NCBI RefSeq assembly: GCF_026241095.1
Contig: NZ_JAPFGB010000006.1
Location: 1 to 64,000, forward strand
Direction: 5' to 3'
Length of the DNA stretch: 64,000 nt
Source: Saccharopolyspora sp. NFXS83
Lineage (GTDB): Bacteria > Actinomycetota > Actinomycetes > Mycobacteriales > Pseudonocardiaceae
This document shows, in pieces, positions 32,817 to 42,216 of this stretch. Position 1 is the stretch's first letter; the number at the start of each line of letters is the position of its first letter. The notes below the pieces were generated by a model. The model did not search any database and was not told the DNA's origin. It was given only the letters and a program-made list of their open reading frames with translations. Position numbers and translations under genes: made by a program.

Positions 32817-35342
32817 ATGACCGGCTTCTTCGGTTCCGGAGGGTTCGGTTCGAGCCCGTTCGACGACTTCCTGGCCCGCTACCTCTCCGGCGGAGACGGC
32901 CCGCAGCAACCGCAGCGCGTCGACCTGACCCGCTTGATGAGCGGGCACGCGCAGGACATGGTGGCCGCCGCCGCGCGCTGCACCGTCGAACACGGTGGCC
33001 GCGACCTGGACACCCACCACCTGCTGTGGGCCGCGACCCGCTCGGAGACGACCAGGGGCATGCTGGAACGCGCCGGGGCGGATCCGGACGCGCTCGGCAG
33101 GCAGATCGAGCAGCAGCTGCCCGAGGGCGAGGCCGTCGACCTGCCTCCGGCGCTGACCCCCGCCTCCAAGCGCACCCTGCTGGAGTCGCACCAGATCGCC
33201 CGCGCGGTCGGCGCCTCCTACATCGGCCCGGACCACCTGCTGCTGGCGCTGGCCGCGAACCCCGACTCCCGCGCCGGACGGCTGCTGGCCGCCGCGCACG
33301 TCACGCTGGAATCGCTGCAGGCGGCTCCGGCCGACCCCGCGCAGTCCCGCCAGCACGACTCCGCCGAGACGTCGAGCACGCCGACGCTGGAGCAGTTCGG
33401 CCAGGACCTCACCGCCCGCGCCCGCGACGGCGGGCTGGACCCGGTGATCGGCCGCGACGAGGAGATCGAGCAGACGGTCGAAGTGCTCTCGCGGCGCACC
33501 AAGAACAACCCGGTGCTCATCGGCGAGGCGGGCGTCGGCAAGACCGCGGTCGTCGAGGGCCTCGCGGCCCGCATCGTCGACGGCCAGGTGCCGGACACGC
33601 TCAAGGACAAGCGGGTCGTGCAGCTGGACCTCTCCGGTGTCGTCGCCGGCACCCGGTACCGCGGCGACTTCGAGGAGCGGATGAACAAGCTGCTCGACGA
33701 GATCAGCCAGCACCGCGACCAGCTGGTGATCTTCATCGACGAGCTGCACACCGTGGTCGGCGCGGGCGGCTCGGACGGCGCGGTGGACGCGGGCAACATG
33801 CTCAAGCCGAAGCTGGCGCGCGGCGAACTGCACGTCGTCGGCGCCACCACCCTCGACGAGTACCGCAAGAACATCGAGAAGGACGCCGCGCTGGAGCGCC
33901 GCTTCCAGCCGATCACGGTGGACGAGCCCAGCGTCGCCGACACCGAGCGCATCATCTGCGGCCTGCGGGACCGCTACGAGGCCCACCACCAGGTGCGGTT
34001 CAGCGACGACGCGATCCGGGCCGCCGCCGAGCTCGCCGACCGCTACATCACCGACCGGTTCCTGCCGGACAAGGCGATCGACCTGATCGACCAGGCCGGG
34101 GCGCGCAAGCGGTTGCGGACCGGGACCCCGGACACCGACCTGCGCGAACTGGAGCAGCGCTACGACGAGCTGGCCAGGGACAAGGCGCAGGCCATCGCCG
34201 AGGAGGACTACGAGCGCGCCGCGGGGCTGCGCGACGAGCTCATCGGGGTGCGCGACCACATCCGCTCCCAGCGGCAGGGCAACAGCGGCATCGCGGTGGT
34301 CGGCCGGGCGGAGATCGCCGACGTCGTCTCCCGCGCCACGGGCATCCCCGCCACCCAGCTCACCGAGGAGGAGAAGAGCCGCCTCATGAAGCTGGAGGAT
34401 CAGCTGCACAAGCGGGTCGTCGGCCAGGACGAGGCGGTGCACGCCATCTCCCGCGCGGTGCGGCGTTCCCGCACCGGCATGGGCGATCCGCACCGGCCGG
34501 TCGGCACGTTCCTGTTCCTCGGGCCCACCGGCGTCGGCAAGACGGAGCTGGCGCGGGCGCTAGCCGAGTCGCTGTTCGGCGACCAGGACCGGATGGTGCG
34601 GCTGGACATGAGCGAGTTCCAGGAGGCGCACACCGCCAGCAGGCTGGTGGGTTCGCCGCCCGGCTACGTCGGCTACGGCGAGGCGGGCCAGCTCACCGAG
34701 TCGGTGCGGCGGCGCCCGTACTCGGTGGTCCTGCTCGACGAGATCGAGAAGGCCCATCCGGACGTGTTCAACACGCTGCTGCAGGTGCTCGACGACGGCC
34801 GGCTCACCGACGGGCAAGGTCGCACGGTTGACTTCACCAACACGGTGATGATCATGACGAGCAACCTGGGTTCGGACATCATCTCGCAGCGCTCCGGGGT
34901 GCTCGGGTTCTCCAGCCGGGATCAGGAGCAGGCCGACGAACCGGCCCGCGAGCGGCTGATGGCGCGGCTGCGGGAATCGTTCCGGCCCGAGTTCCTCAAC
35001 CGGATCGACGAGGTCGTGGTGTTCCGCAGGCTGGACACCGACCAGCTGCACCGGATCACCGAGCTGCTGCTCGGCGACACCCGGCAGCGGCTGCACACCC
35101 AGGACATCGAGGTCGACTTCAGCAACTCCGCGGTGGATTGGATCACCGAGCACGGCCACCAGCCCGACTACGGGGCACGGCCGCTGCGGCGCACGATCCA
35201 GCGCGAGGTCGACGACTCGATCTCGGAGCTGCTGCTGGAGGGCAGGCTCGGTGAGGGCCAGCGGGTCGAGGTGGACACCTCCGGCGACCGGCTGACCTTC
35301 GAGATCCGGCCGGCCCTGGAGGCGGGCGCCGGGACGTCCTGA
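32817..35342 (+). CDS. ClpC-type AAA+ ATPase
   Basis: 841 residues, Clp protease ATP-binding subunit or disaggregase. Gly/Phe-rich leader, then a double Clp-N domain (residues about 40-170), AAA1 with Walker A GEAGVGKT and Walker [10 protein letters not shown], a UVR-like middle ([18 protein letters not shown]), and AAA2 with [36 protein letters not shown] and [10 protein letters not shown]. The short middle region argues for ClpC/ClpE rather than ClpB. ATG 32817 has GAGAGG six bases upstream. It appears to be a single-gene unit, ended by a strong terminator. Confidence 0.88.
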   Translation: MTGFFGSGGFGSSPFDDFLARYLSGGDGPQQPQRVDLTRLMSGHAQDMVAAAARCTVEHGGRDLDTHHLLWAATRSETTRGMLERAGADPDALGRQIEQQLPEGEAVDLPPALTPASKRTLLESHQIARAVGASYIGPDHLLLALAANPDSRAGRLLAAAHVTLESLQAAPADPAQSRQHDSAETSSTPTLEQFGQDLTARARDGGLDPVIGRDEEIEQTVEVLSRRTKNNPVLIGEAGVGKTAVVEGLAARIVDGQVPDTLKDKRVVQLDLSGVVAGTRYRGDFEERMNKLLDEISQHRDQLVIFIDELHTVVGAGGSDGAVDAGNMLKPKLARGELHVVGATTLDEYRKNIEKDAALERRFQPITVDEPSVADTERIICGLRDRYEAHHQVRFSDDAIRAAAELADRYITDRFLPDKAIDLIDQAGARKRLRTGTPDTDLRELEQRYDELARDKAQAIAEEDYERAAGLRDELIGVRDHIRSQRQGNSGIAVVGRAEIADVVSRATGIPATQLTEEEKSRLMKLEDQLHKRVVGQDEAVHAISRAVRRSRTGMGDPHRPVGTFLFLGPTGVGKTELARALAESLFGDQDRMVRLDMSEFQEAHTASRLVGSPPGYVGYGEAGQLTESVRRRPYSVVLLDEIEKAHPDVFNTLLQVLDDGRLTDGQGRTVDFTNTVMIMTSNLGSDIISQRSGVLGFSSRDQEQADEPARERLMARLRESFRPEFLNRIDEVVVFRRLDTDQLHRITELLLGDTRQRLHTQDIEVDFSNSAVDWITEHGHQPDYGARPLRRTIQREVDDSISELLLEGRLGEGQRVEVDTSGDRLTFEIRPALEAGAGTS

Positions 35343-35357
35343 TCCGGGAACGCCGAT

Positions 35358-35386
35358 CCGCTCCCGCACTTCCGGTGCGGGAGCGG
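35358..35386 (+). terminator. Terminator after the Clp ATPase
   Basis: CCGCTCCCGCAC and GTGCGGGAGCGG form a perfect 12-bp stem with loop TTCCG, 16 bases after the stop. Confidence 0.8.
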
Positions 35387-35489
35387 ACGCGCGTGCAGGG
35401 GGGGCGGACCGTCCGCACCCGCGCGAGACGGCGTGAGACCGTCGCGCCCGGTGCGGTGACGTTCGCGGTCATCCGGCAGCTCGACCAGT

Positions 35490-35534
35490 CCCATCGGCAC
35501 GGAGGGTGACTATTCGGTGCCGATGGGTTACTCT
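35490..35534 (+). promoter_or_regulatory. Promoter and inverted repeat before the 6C-like RNA
   Basis: GTGACT (35506-35511), 17 bases, TACTCT (35529-35534) form a promoter pointing at the double hairpin. The perfect 11-bp inverted repeat CCCATCGGCAC (35490-35500) / GTGCCGATGGG (35517-35527) flanks the -35, one arm upstream and one between -35 and -10, as for a regulator binding site. Confidence 0.5.
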
Positions 35535-35540
35535 GTGGTC

Positions 35541-35612
35541 ACCGTCGCACTTCCCCCTCGTGCGGCGAGGGACGCCCAGGGCTTGAACCCCCAGCAAGCC
35601 CTGGGCGTCATT
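35541..35612 (+). ncRNA. 6C-like small RNA candidate
   Basis: Two hairpins in tandem. The first pairs 35543-35550 with 35560-35567 (8 bp, one G-U), with loop TTCCCCCTC. The second is a perfect 15-bp stem (GACGCCCAGGGCTTG, 35571-35585, with 35595-35609) and loop AACCCCCAG. Both nine-base loops carry CCCCC, and a T/C-rich tail follows. Two stem-loops with C-tract loops define the actinobacterial 6C RNA; here the tracts have five Cs rather than six or more. A promoter lies just upstream and no reading frame fits. Confidence 0.55.
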
Positions 35613-35741
35613 CCTTCCCACGAACCGCGCGGCACCCGACGGCCGAGGGCTGCGGCGCACCGATGCTGATCCCGCCCGGTCTCCCCGCAGCCGGGACGCA
35701 TTTCCCCACCGCACCGGAAAAGTCTCACCGAGCGAGCGGGT

Positions 35742-36221
35742 TCACTCCGCCAGCCGCGCCGGGAAACCGCCGGTGGCGATCGGGCCCCAGTCGTCGATGG
35801 TGACGCGGATCAGCGACTTGCCCTGCTTGCGCATCGCCTCCCGGTACTCCTCCCAATCCGGGTGCTCACCGGAGATGCTGCGGAAGTAGTCCACCAGCGG
35901 CTCCACGCTCTCCGGCTGATCGATGACCTCGGCTCGCCCGTCGACCTGCACCCAAGCTCCGTTGAACTCGTCGGAGAGCACGCACACCGACACCTGCTCC
36001 GCGCGCCGGGCGTTGACGGTCTTGGCCCGATCCGGGTAGGTCGAGATCACGATGCGACCCTCGGAGTCGACGCCGCACGTCACCGGGGAGATCTGCGGAC
36101 GTCCGCTGCCGCGTTCGGTGACCAGCAGGGCGTGGTGGCGAGGGCGGAGGAACTCCAGCAGTTCCGGCCGCTCGACGCGCTTGTTGGTGGCGATGGTGGG
36201 AGCCACGGCGGTCCTTCCCAT
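35742..36221 (-). CDS. PPOX-class F420-dependent oxidoreductase
   Basis: 159 residues, split-barrel flavin/deazaflavin-binding protein. LLEFLRPRHHALLVTERGSGRPQISPVTCGVDSEGRIVISTYPDRAKTVNARR is the characteristic N-terminal half of the F420-binding PPOX group of actinobacteria, and DWEEYREAMRKQGKSLIRVTIDDWGP the C-terminal half. Probably reduces a small molecule using F420H2; the substrate is unknown. Confidence 0.82.
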   Translation of the reverse strand: MGRTAVAPTIATNKRVERPELLEFLRPRHHALLVTERGSGRPQISPVTCGVDSEGRIVISTYPDRAKTVNARRAEQVSVCVLSDEFNGAWVQVDGRAEVIDQPESVEPLVDYFRSISGEHPDWEEYREAMRKQGKSLIRVTIDDWGPIATGGFPARLAE

Positions 36222-36567
36222 GACGATCGTGCTTTCCGGACTGTTCGGCGGCGAACCTACCTCAGCACCCCGACGGGCCGTCTCGCGAGCCGAGTCACCG
36301 ATGTGACGTAATGGGACGCACCTGTCGATATCTCGCTAATGATTCCCCCTTCCTCACGCGCCATGTGAGTGACGAAAGACCCTGCGATCTGCGTGCGGAC
36401 CCCCGTAACCTGGCTGCGGCGACACGGCTCGGACGACGCCCGGGCCGGACGGTGCGGGGGCACCGGACGCCGCCGGACTGGGGAGCGGTGACGGCCATTC
36501 GGGCCGTCCCGCAGCATCACCGCACTCGCGCGCCCGGCCATCACCTGCCGGGCGGCGGAATCGGGAG
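36222..36567. other. Divergent promoter region, no gene
   Basis: A candidate plus-strand promoter is GTGACG (36303-36308), 18 bases, GATATC (36327-36332), leaving a leader of over 200 bases before the 36568 gene. A frame at 36311-36571 overlaps that gene's ATG, but its codons do not favour G/C at the third position, so I do not call it. Confidence 0.4.
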
Positions 36568-37212
36568 ATGACGTTGCCGAGGATCGACACGGTCGCACGG
36601 GAATTCCTGCGCTACCTCTACGCCGAGGACCACTTCCGGCCCGAGGTCGCGGCATTCCTGGACAGCGCGCAGGCCGGCGCGCTCGCGCCGGCACCGGACC
36701 GCGCGGAACTCGGCGCGGTCGTCGACTCCCTGCGCGGCGAGGAACTCGTGGCCACCGGCGCGGAACACGCCGACGGGCTGCCGCTGCGCGCCGGGCTCAC
36801 CGGCTCCGGTCTGATCTGCGTGAGCGAACACGACGGGGACCTGCGCGCGTGGCGGGAAGCGGCCGGGGTGGCAGTGTTGACCGCGCGGGCCCCGACGGTG
36901 ATCGCGCCGCGCCGATCGGCCGAGCCGACGACCGTGCCGCCGGACTCGCTGGACGGGATCGCCCGCGTCGCCAAGGTGTGCCTGCTGGCGCTGCCCACGG
37001 TGCACGCCCGCTACGGCGAGGACGAACTCGTGCAGCGGACCGCCCAGCGGCTGTGGGAGGCGGCGCGCAGCGCCCGGCCGGACCCGCGGCGGGTGCGGAC
37101 GCTGGCGTCGAAGCTGCGCGGGGAACTCGCGACCGGGTCGATGGCGAACACGCTGGGCGTGGTGCTGCTGGACAGCCTCGACGAAGCCGTCCGGGAGGCG
37201 CAGCTGCCCTGA
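36568..37212 (+). CDS. Hypothetical protein (214 aa)
   Basis: 214 residues, soluble, without cysteine clusters or membrane helices. The middle segment (LICVSEHDGDLRAWREAAGVAVLTARAPTVIAP) looks like an alpha/beta domain, and the C-terminal half is helical (RYGEDELVQRTAQRLWEAARSARPDPRRVRTLASKLRGEL). I do not recognise the family. The ATG has only CGGGAG directly adjacent, so the start is uncertain. The next gene lies 153 bases downstream on the same strand. Confidence 0.65.
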   Translation: MTLPRIDTVAREFLRYLYAEDHFRPEVAAFLDSAQAGALAPAPDRAELGAVVDSLRGEELVATGAEHADGLPLRAGLTGSGLICVSEHDGDLRAWREAAGVAVLTARAPTVIAPRRSAEPTTVPPDSLDGIARVAKVCLLALPTVHARYGEDELVQRTAQRLWEAARSARPDPRRVRTLASKLRGELATGSMANTLGVVLLDSLDEAVREAQLP

Positions 37213-37365
37213 CCCCGCGCCACGAACTCGCCGCGCACCGCGCGAAGCGGCGCCCGGACGTCGAACCGGACGTCCCGACCCGGCGAACCGCGCGGCGAGG
37301 CAGTTCTTACGGAACTAGAACCGTCACCCGCCGGAACCACCGATCCAGGCGCGCGACGGCTACGA

Positions 37366-38982
37366 ATGGACGGTGTGAACACGAAATCCATGCACCGTCT
37401 GCGCCTCCCGGTGGCGGCGTGGTGCGGAGTCCTGGCGGCTGCGGTCGCGCTGGGCGCCGGTCACCTGCTCGCCGCCCTCCTCGAACCCCGCTCCTCGCCG
37501 TTCCTGGCGGTGGGCAACTCGGCGATCGACCTCACCCCGGAACCGGTGAAGCAGTTCGCCATCCGCACCTTCGGCCAGTCCGACAAGGTCGCCCTGCTGG
37601 GCGGGATGGCGATCGTCATCGCACTGCTGGCCGCCGCGGCCGGCCTGCTCTCGCGCCGCGACGCGCGGCCCGGAGTCGTGCTCATCGGCACGTTCGGGCT
37701 GCTCGGGGTGGCCGCGGTGCTGTCCCGGCCCGACGTGGGCGCACTGGGGGTGCTCGCACCGCTCGTGGCCGCGCTGGCGGGCATCGCGGCGTTCCGGTTG
37801 CTGCACCGCACCGCCCTCGCGGCGAACCCCGCCGCTCCCCCTCCACGCACCCGGCACGACCCGCACGACACCCTGGAAGAGCCCTTCGACCCCGAGCTGC
37901 TCGCCGAAACCGGGAGCCCGGATCGGCGCCGGTTCCTGGCGTCCTCCGTCGCGGTGGCCGCCACCGCCGGGCTCACCGGCGCGGCCGGCTCCCTGCTGAC
38001 CGGCGGCCGGGACGCCGAGGCGTCGCGGCGCACCGTCGCGCAAGCCCTCGGCTCCTCCCCCGCCCGGACCGTGCCCGCCGGAGCCGACTTCGCCTCCGCC
38101 GGCACCCCGTCGTTCCTCACCGCGAACCGCGACTTCTACCGCATCGACACCGCGCTGAGCATCCCGCGCGTCGAGCTCGCCGACTGGCGGCTGCGGGTGC
38201 ACGGCATGGTGGACCGGGAACTCGACCTCGGCTTCGCCGGACTGCGACGATTCCCGCAGGTCACCAGGACGATCACGATGACCTGCGTGTCCAACGACGT
38301 CGGCGGGCCCTACATCTCCACCGCCGAGTTCACCGGCGTCCTCATCCGCGACGTGCTGCTGGCCGCCGGGGTCCGCCCCGGATCCGAGCAGGTGTTCAGC
38401 ACCAGCGTCGACGGGTTCACCGCGGGCACGCCGGTGGAGGCGCTGCTCGACGCCGAACGCGGCGCCCTGCTGGCCTACGGGATGAACGGCGAACCGCTGC
38501 CCGCCGAACACGGCTTCCCCGTCCGCATGGTCACCCCCGGCCTCTACGGCTACGTGTCGGCGACGAAGTGGCTCACCGACCTCGAACTCACCACCTTCGA
38601 CAAGCCCGCCTACTGGATCGAGCGCGGCTGGGGGCGATTCGGGCCGATCAAGGTCCAGTCCCGCATCGACCGCCCCGGCGGCTTCGGCCGCATCCCCGCC
38701 GGGCGCACCACCGTCGCGGGCATCGCCTGGGCACAGCCCATCGGCATCGACCGCGTCGAAGTCCGCGTCGACCGCGGGCCGTGGCAGGAAGCGCAGCTGT
38801 CCACCGAGGTCAACCGGCAGACCTGGCGGATGTGGCGCACCGACGTCGACCTCGCGCCGGGCGGGCACACCATCGAATGCCGCGCCACCGACCACGACGG
38901 CACCACCCAGACACCGGAACGCGCCCCCGTCCTGCCGGACGGCGCAACCGGCTGGCACTCGGTGTTCTGCACCGCCCGCTGA
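37366..38982 (+). CDS. Membrane-anchored molybdopterin oxidoreductase (sulfite-oxidase fold)
   Basis: 538 residues. About four membrane helices occupy the first 160 residues. A linker with an internal twin-Arg-like SPDRRRFLASSVAVAATAGLTGAAG follows, then an extracytoplasmic molybdenum-cofactor domain. The Mo ligand is the Cys in TITMTCVSNDVGG; GFPVRMVTPGLYGYVSATKWL and YWIERGWGRFGPIKVQSRID follow. A C-terminal Mo-co dimerisation domain completes a sulfite-oxidase/YedY-like enzyme. Substrate unknown. ATG 37366 or GTG 37375 could be the start. Confidence 0.85.
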   Translation: MDGVNTKSMHRLRLPVAAWCGVLAAAVALGAGHLLAALLEPRSSPFLAVGNSAIDLTPEPVKQFAIRTFGQSDKVALLGGMAIVIALLAAAAGLLSRRDARPGVVLIGTFGLLGVAAVLSRPDVGALGVLAPLVAALAGIAAFRLLHRTALAANPAAPPPRTRHDPHDTLEEPFDPELLAETGSPDRRRFLASSVAVAATAGLTGAAGSLLTGGRDAEASRRTVAQALGSSPARTVPAGADFASAGTPSFLTANRDFYRIDTALSIPRVELADWRLRVHGMVDRELDLGFAGLRRFPQVTRTITMTCVSNDVGGPYISTAEFTGVLIRDVLLAAGVRPGSEQVFSTSVDGFTAGTPVEALLDAERGALLAYGMNGEPLPAEHGFPVRMVTPGLYGYVSATKWLTDLELTTFDKPAYWIERGWGRFGPIKVQSRIDRPGGFGRIPAGRTTVAGIAWAQPIGIDRVEVRVDRGPWQEAQLSTEVNRQTWRMWRTDVDLAPGGHTIECRATDHDGTTQTPERAPVLPDGATGWHSVFCTAR

Positions 38983-39016
38983 CGGGACCCACGTCCGGGG
39001 CCTGAGCAGGAGGTCG

Positions 39017-39113
39017 GGTGGCGGAACCTCAGCGTTCTTCTCCGCACGCGTCGTCCCCGCGAGAAGAACGCTGAGAACCCGCGGGTGATCGCTGCTCGCG
39101 GCTTCGCCGCTGA
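39017..39113 (+). repeat. Intergenic hairpin repeat, copy A
   Basis: GGTGGCGGAAC leads into CTCAGCGTTCTTCTC (39028-39042), which pairs perfectly over 15 bases with 39061-39075, then AACCCGCGGG and a second hairpin GCGGC-TTC-GCCGC (39098-39110). Shared flanks with the copies at 52.9 and 62.3 kb; the inner stem sequence differs but remains paired. Confidence 0.75.
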
Positions 39114-39167
39114 CAGGGCGGGGAGCGAACGGGGCCTCTCGGGCCCGGGAACTCACCTGGAGGAAGC

Positions 39168-40200
39168 ATGCACGTGCTGGTCACCGGTGGCGCGGGCTTC
39201 ATCGGGTCGCACATCGCCGACCTGCTGGTCGCGCGGGGACATTCGGTGCGGCTGCCCGACGCGCTGCTGCCCGCCGCGCTGGCGCACCCGGCTATCTCGG
39301 CGAGCACGAACTCGTCATCGGCGACGTCCGGGATCCTGAGGTGCTGCGCGCGGCTCTGCCCGATGTGGACGTGGTGTGCCACCAAGCCGCGATGGTCGGG
39401 CTCGAAGCCGGGATGGCCGACATGCCGGACTACGTGGCGCACAACGACCTCGGCACCGCGCATCTGCTCACCGCCATGACCGAAGCGGGCATCGGACGGC
39501 TCGTGCTCGCCAGGTCGATGGTCGTCTACGGCGAAGGCCGCTACCTGTGCCCCGCCCACGGCGTCGTGCGGCCCGGCCCGCGCACCGCGGACGACCTCGA
39601 CGCGGCGTCTTCGAACCGCGCTGCCCCACCTGCGACGGCCTGCTCGAACCGGGCACCGTTCCCGAGGACGCCCCGGTCGATCCCCGCAACACCTACGCCA
39701 CCACCAAGCTCCCCCAGGAACACCTCGCCGCGGTGTGGGCCCGCAACACCGGCGGATCCGCCGTGAGCCTGCGCTGCCACAGCGTGTACGGGCCGCGGAT
39801 GCCGCGCAACACCCCCTACGCGGGAGTGGCCTCGTTGTTCCGCTCCGCGCTGGCCCGCGGGGAGGCGCCGCGGATCTTCGAGGACGGCGGGCAGCGCCGC
39901 GACTTCGTGCACGTGCGCGACATCGCCGCCCCCGACCTCGCCGCGATGCGACGCGAGGAACCCGGATTCGCCGCCTACAACGCGTGCTCCGGGCGACCGC
40001 GCACCATCGGCGACATGGCGACCGCGCTGGCCGAGGCGGCGGACGGCCCGGCGCCGATCACCACCGGGAACTACCGGCTCGGCGACGTCCGCCACATCAT
40101 GGCCGATCCGCGCCGCGCGACCGAGGAGATCGGGTTCCACGCCCAGGCCGGGTTCGCCGAAGGGATGCGGGAGTTCGACACCGCGGCGTTGCGCGCCTGA
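39168..40200 (+). pseudogene. NAD-dependent epimerase/dehydratase, two frameshifts
   Basis: The gene starts MHVLVTGGAGFIGSHIADLL with an intact Rossmann motif. At about 39281 (CTGG.CGC) a base is missing and the frame moves to GYLGEHELVIGDVRDPEVLR..MVVYGEGRYLCPAHG. At 39604-39605 (GCGG.CGTC) another base is missing and it moves to FEPRCPTCDGLLEPG, then YATTKLPQEHLA (YxxxK catalytic motif) and ends YNACSGRPRTIGDM...FDTAALRA. Restoring one G at each site gives a full-length extended SDR of about 344 residues. Both sites look like GGG reduced to GG, so sequencing or assembly error is as likely as true decay. Confidence 0.8.
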
Positions 40201-40428
40201 CCTGCTCGGTCCGCGCAGAGGCCGGGCGCTCCGGGTGGTCACCGCCCAGCCGATTTCCCCGCCGACCGGGCGGGCGCGACCAACGCCCCACCCGAGAGGC
40301 GGGCAATTCCGGAGAACTTCCGGAAAAAGTCCAACCGAGACCAATCCGCTGCGGCGGGTGCGCCGAATACCTGGTGAGGCCAAGGGATCCGCGCCCCGCG
40401 AGATCCCTGAAATCCAGGAGGACACAGC

Positions 40429-41098
40429 ATGCGGATCCGCCGACGCACCACCGCGATCACCGGCACCGCCGCCGCACTCGCACTCGCACTCGCCCTCTCC
40501 GCGTGCGGGCAGGGCGAGCAGGACGGCGCGGAACCGGCCGCGCAGCAGCCGGCTCCCGCCCCCGCCGAGCCGCAGCCCGCGGCCGACGGCGTCACGACCG
40601 CCGACGACGTGTTCGGACCCGGCTGCGCCCAGGTGCCCACCGACCCGAACGACCCCGGCTCCGTGCAGGGCGTGGTCGACGACCCGGTGGGCACCGCCGC
40701 GAGCAACAACCCGCTGCTGACCAAGCTCACCGCCGCCGTCCAGGCCGCCGGGCTCGGCGACACCCTGAACAAGGCCGACATGCCCTACACCATGTTCGCG
40801 CCCCGCCGACCCCGCGTTCGACGCCCTCCCGAAGGACACGCTCGACGCGCTGCTCACCGCCCTGGCGAAGAAGCAGCAGCTCACCGACATCCTGACCTAC
40901 CACGTGGTGCCGCAGCGGATGGACGCCAACGGCCTCGCGCAGGCCAAGACGGTGCCGACCGCGCAAGGAGGGCAGCTCACCATCGAGGGATCCGGGGACA
41001 ACCTGAAGGTCAACGGCGCCTCGGTGCTGTGCGGCAACGTTCCCACCGCCAACGCCACCGTGTTCGTCGTCGACAACGTCCTGATGCCCGGCCAGTGA
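40429..41098 (+). pseudogene. Fasciclin-domain lipoprotein, one frameshift
   Basis: Starts with a lipoprotein signal (MRIRRRTTAITG...ALALALSACGQ; lipobox LSAC), a Pro/Ala-rich linker and the beginning of a FAS1 domain (VQGVVDDPVGTAASNNPLLTKLTAAVQAAGLGDTLNKADMPYTMFAP). An extra C in the run at 40801-40804 shifts the frame; in the next frame FAS1 continues with DPAFDALPKDTLDALLTALAKK, ILTYHVVPQRMDANG and ends ATVFVVDNVLMPGQ. Without the extra C the protein is about 222 residues, like the MPT70/83 group of cell-surface proteins. Real loss or sequence error cannot be told apart here. Confidence 0.8.
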
Positions 41099-41162
41099 CG
41101 GGTGCGGCTCGGGCGATGTCCCCGTCCCGCCCGAGCCCGGGCCACCCGGGTGGCCCGGCACA

Positions 41163-41196
41163 CGTGCGGGCAGCGCTGCCGAGCGCTGCCCGCACG
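41163..41196. terminator. Strong terminator after fasciclin gene
   Basis: CGTGCGGGCAGCGCT (41163-41177) pairs perfectly over 15 bases with 41182-41196 around a GCCG loop, between the fasciclin stop and crtB. Confidence 0.8.
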
Positions 41197-41217
41197 ACGT
41201 GTGCTTCGATCTCCTCT

Positions 41218-42216
41218 GTGGACGTTGCGAGCGGGTTTTTCCGGCGCCCCGGCCGAGATCCATCGCCGACGGCGCGGCGCGAGCTGGACGCCGCCGGCCT
41301 CCAGGACCCGGCGCTGCGCGCCGCCTACGGCCGCTGCCGCGAACTCCACGCCCAGCACGGCCGCACCTACTTCCTCGCGACCCGCCTGCTGCCCCCGGCG
41401 CGCAGGCCGGCCGTGCACGCGCTCTACGGCTTCGCCCGCTGGGTCGACGACGTGGTCGACTCTCCCGGCGCCGCGGACGGAGACCGCGACGCGGAACTCG
41501 CCCGGATCGACACCGCGCTGCACCGCGCGCTCACCGGCGGGCCAGTGGACCGCCCCGTGCTTGCCGCCGTCGCCGACACCGCCCGCCGGTACCGGCTCCC
41601 GGCGGCGCTGTTCACCGACTTCATGCGCTCCATGCGGATGGACCTGCGGGTCACCGGCTACCCGGACCGGGCCGCGCTCGACGAGTACGTGCACGGCTCC
41701 GCCGGAGTCATCGGGCTGCAGGTGCTGCCGGTGCTCGGCACCGCCACGCGGGAGGCGGCGGCGCCGCACGCGGCCACGCTCGGGCACGCCTTCCAGCTCA
41801 CCAACTTCCTGCGCGATGTCGGCGAGGACCTCGACCGCGGCCGGGTGTACCTGCCCGCCGACGAGCTCGCCGCGTTCGGCGTGGACGCAGACCGGCTGCG
41901 CTGGTGCCGCCGCACCGGACGCCCGGACGGCCCGGTGCGGCGTGCGCTGGGCGACCAGGTCGCCCGCACCCGCGCGCTGTACCGGCAGGCCGAAGCCGGG
42001 ATCCCCATGCTCGATCCGGTGGCGCGGCCGTGCGTGGCCACCGCGCACGTGCTCTACGGCGAGATCCTGGACCGCGTGGTGGAGTCCGGGTACCGGGTGT
42101 TCGGCGCGCGCCTCGCGGTGCCCACCGGCAGGCGCCTCGCAGTGGCGGCCCCGGCGCTGCTGTCCGCGGGCGCCGCCCGAGCCCGCACCACCACGCAGGG
42201 GAGGAACCGGCGATGA
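41218..42216 (+). CDS. crtB: Phytoene/squalene synthase family protein
   Basis: 332 residues. Head-to-head condensation of two prenyl diphosphates, here most likely two GGPP to phytoene. The two Asp-rich motifs are ARWVDDVVD and NFLRDVGEDLDRGRVYLP; HGRTYFLATRLLPPARRPAVHALYGFAR is the N-terminal signature. The GTG at 41218 gives VDVASGFFRRPG; no good ribosome site is seen and an upstream ATG (41116) would run through the terminator. First gene of a block with the methyltransferase (ATGA overlap) and crtU. Confidence 0.85.
   Translation: MDVASGFFRRPGRDPSPTARRELDAAGLQDPALRAAYGRCRELHAQHGRTYFLATRLLPPARRPAVHALYGFARWVDDVVDSPGAADGDRDAELARIDTALHRALTGGPVDRPVLAAVADTARRYRLPAALFTDFMRSMRMDLRVTGYPDRAALDEYVHGSAGVIGLQVLPVLGTATREAAAPHAATLGHAFQLTNFLRDVGEDLDRGRVYLPADELAAFGVDADRLRWCRRTGRPDGPVRRALGDQVARTRALYRQAEAGIPMLDPVARPCVATAHVLYGEILDRVVESGYRVFGARLAVPTGRRLAVAAPALLSAGAARARTTTQGRNRR

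Noticed and set aside
36311-36571. An 86-codon frame overlapping the next gene's ATG
   Set aside because: Third positions are not G/C-biased like the real genes and no ribosome site precedes it.
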